A stretch of 64,000 nucleotides of DNA from Marinifilum sp. D714 (GTDB lineage: Bacteria > Bacteroidota > Bacteroidia > Bacteroidales > Marinifilaceae): assembly GCF_030851345.1 (NCBI RefSeq), contig NZ_JALPNU010000012.1, positions 62,001-126,000 of the forward strand, in the 5' to 3' direction. Each line of letters starts with the position of its first letter. Positions within the stretch are counted from its first letter, which is position 1. Positions 62,858 through 64,000 of this stretch are shown here, piece by piece. The notes under the pieces are model-generated. The model worked only from the letters and a program-made list of their open reading frames with translations, was not told the DNA's origin and did no database searches. The position numbers and the translations under genes are program-made.

Positions 62858-64000
62858 TTACTCAACGATAGCTTTGAATTTAGCATCTTCAAATACTTTA
62901 GCAAATTCCATATCAGACTTAGCTACTGATTTTAAAGAAGCATCTTTAGCTACTGCTGTTTCAAGGTTAGTGAAAACTAAGTTATTGTTATCAGTTCTCG
63001 CACCTACAACAGCTTTTAGGTAATATACCATTGCAGCATCGCTAGTGTTAGCGTTTAATTTTTCAAGAGCTACATTGTTCTTACCAGCTAAAATGTTAGC
63101 TAAAGCAGCGTTTACTGATGGACAGTCACCGAAGTGCTTCACGGCAGTATCGTAATCAGCTTTCATGATAGCAACAATACCTTGGTTGTAGTTAACTTCT
63201 TTACCAGCACCAGTTGCAGCACCAAAAAGAACTTCTGCTTCAGCAACGTTACCGTTTACTAATTCAACAGCACCTAAGTTGTTTTTAACAACTGGGTTGT
63301 TTGCAGAAAGCTTATCAGCTTTTTCGAAGTTAGATTTAGCATCCGCTACTTTACCCATACCGAATAAAACCATACCTGCATCGTTATAACCTCTCCAGTC
63401 TTTAGCGAATTGCTTCTTAGCAGCTTCGTAAATTTTCAATTTATCATCAGCAGACTTCACTAAAGTAGCAGAATATAATAATTCTTCAACGTTTAATTCA
63501 GCTGGGTTGTTCAAACCAAGATCTTTCAATTCAGCGTCAGATTTACCAATAAGGTCAACGTTAACAGTGAATTTAGCTCTTCTTAATTTAGGAAGTACTT
63601 CTTTCTTAACATCGTCAAAAGCAGCAGAAATATTTCTGATTTCTTTTTCACGTACTTCAGGATCTGAGTACATTGAAAGAACACGTAAAATCAATTCTTT
63701 ATCTTGGATGTTAGAAGCCTTCATTAATTTTTGGAAACCTTCCCAGTCTTCTGGAGTAACTTTAGATTTGAAGAAATCATCAGCTGCATACTCAGCCATT
63801 TTACCTCTCTTCATTTCTTTCTTAATGTACTTAGAAGAAGAAACTTCACGCTTACCAGCTAATTTCTCATTCCAATCTTGCTTACCATCTGGTGATGCAT
63901 ATGCAGAAACTTCAACACCTTTGTATTCTTTCTTTTCGTCAGCTTTAACTGCGTCTAAGTAAGCTTTAAGTGCTTTAACATCTTCAGCTTTCATTTCTGA
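62858..64000 (-). CDS. OmpA-like / tetratricopeptide protein (C-terminal part; gene continues beyond the window)
   Basis: The reading frame is open to the right edge (the last six bases give Ser-Glu before the first visible Met), so at least 380 residues are seen and the N-terminus is missing. 'GVEVSAYASPDGKQDWNEKLAGKRE' near the visible start is an OmpA-C-like peptidoglycan-binding segment. From about residue 180 come TPR-like helices ('WRGYNDAGMVLFGMGKVADAKSNFEKADKL', 'NPVVKNNLGAVELVNGNVAEAEVLF'). Ala- and Lys-rich composition. Probably a periplasmic or outer-membrane lipoprotein-type scaffold; partners are unknown. Confidence 0.8.
   Translation of the reverse strand, partial: SEMKAEDVKALKAYLDAVKADEKKEYKGVEVSAYASPDGKQDWNEKLAGKREVSSSKYIKKEMKRGKMAEYAADDFFKSKVTPEDWEGFQKLMKASNIQDKELILRVLSMYSDPEVREKEIRNISAAFDDVKKEVLPKLRRAKFTVNVDLIGKSDAELKDLGLNNPAELNVEELLYSATLVKSADDKLKIYEAAKKQFAKDWRGYNDAGMVLFGMGKVADAKSNFEKADKLSANNPVVKNNLGAVELVNGNVAEAEVLFGAATGAGKEVNYNQGIVAIMKADYDTAVKHFGDCPSVNAALANILAGKNNVALEKLNANTSDAAMVYYLKAVVGARTDNNNLVFTNLETAVAKDASLKSVAKSDMEFAKVFEDAKFKAIVE

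Overview
The window is chromosomal DNA of a low-G+C member of the Bacteroidota, probably a marine or gut Marinilabiliales/Bacteroidales-type organism (genus not determinable by reading). The support is the set of lineage-typical genes (gldB, a PorP/SprF protein, a type IX secretion (T9SS) type B C-terminal domain, a murF-alr fusion, DUF1573 and DUF4294 proteins), promoters of the TAnnTTTG -7 type, and few Shine-Dalgarno sequences. Both ends cut genes: a metal ABC permease on the left and an OmpA/TPR protein on the right.

Layout. 1-1.8 kb: zinc/manganese-type ABC transporter. 2-9.8 kb: thioredoxin-like lipoprotein, MeaB GTPase, DUF1573 protein, M20 amidohydrolase, a 56-residue ferredoxin, 5-formyl-THF cyclo-ligase, nitrilase-family amidase and GldB. 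10-17.3 kb: NAD synthetase, a Crp/Fnr regulator, MurF-Alr, thymidine kinase, an unknown protein and RsmI. 17.4-34.6 kb: a block devoted to secreted proteins. 34.7-36.5 kb: a HAD phosphatase, a probable structured small RNA, and a GxxExxY gene set in short repeats. 36.5-50.9 kb: housekeeping genes (DnaB, IspE, acyl-CoA carboxylase parts, LptF/G, Tgt, a glycosyltransferase coupled to an ECF sigma factor, RsmG, L34, PASTA protein, RluD, Ddl). 51-64 kb: GcvP, MBL hydrolase, ThpR, ElbB, DUF4294 protein, gamma-glutamyltransferase, arginine deiminase, TrmH and an ATPase of the histidine-kinase type.

The most unusual part is the run 28697->17431 on the minus strand. Seven closely spaced genes (1082, 282, 293, 305, 237, 229 and 858 aa) are followed by a PorP/SprF gene. 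The five middle-sized proteins, the C-terminus of the first protein and the N-terminus of the last share one module: a PKD-like strand pattern ending in Gly-x-Tyr and a Cys, a second Cys 25-44 residues later, usually a Trp-centred strand, and a closing motif close to Met-Pro-x-Ile-Gly-x-Phe. Only the last protein has a recognisable T9SS sorting domain. My reading is that the locus makes a multi-subunit surface structure whose subunits are separate genes, anchored or exported through the CHU_C-bearing protein and the PorP/SprF protein. Two further secreted proteins upstream (30598-34581) end in a related P-x-P-I-G-x-F sequence and also lack a sorting domain.

Non-coding content includes several rho-independent terminators, TAnnTTTG promoters, about 3.8 copies of a 105-bp tandem repeat (29318-29715), a REP-like palindrome (29223-29291), a 21-bp repeat crossing the stop codon of the DUF4294 gene, and a likely ~190-nt RNA (35662-35853). 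I saw no tRNA, rRNA, CRISPR array or transposase.
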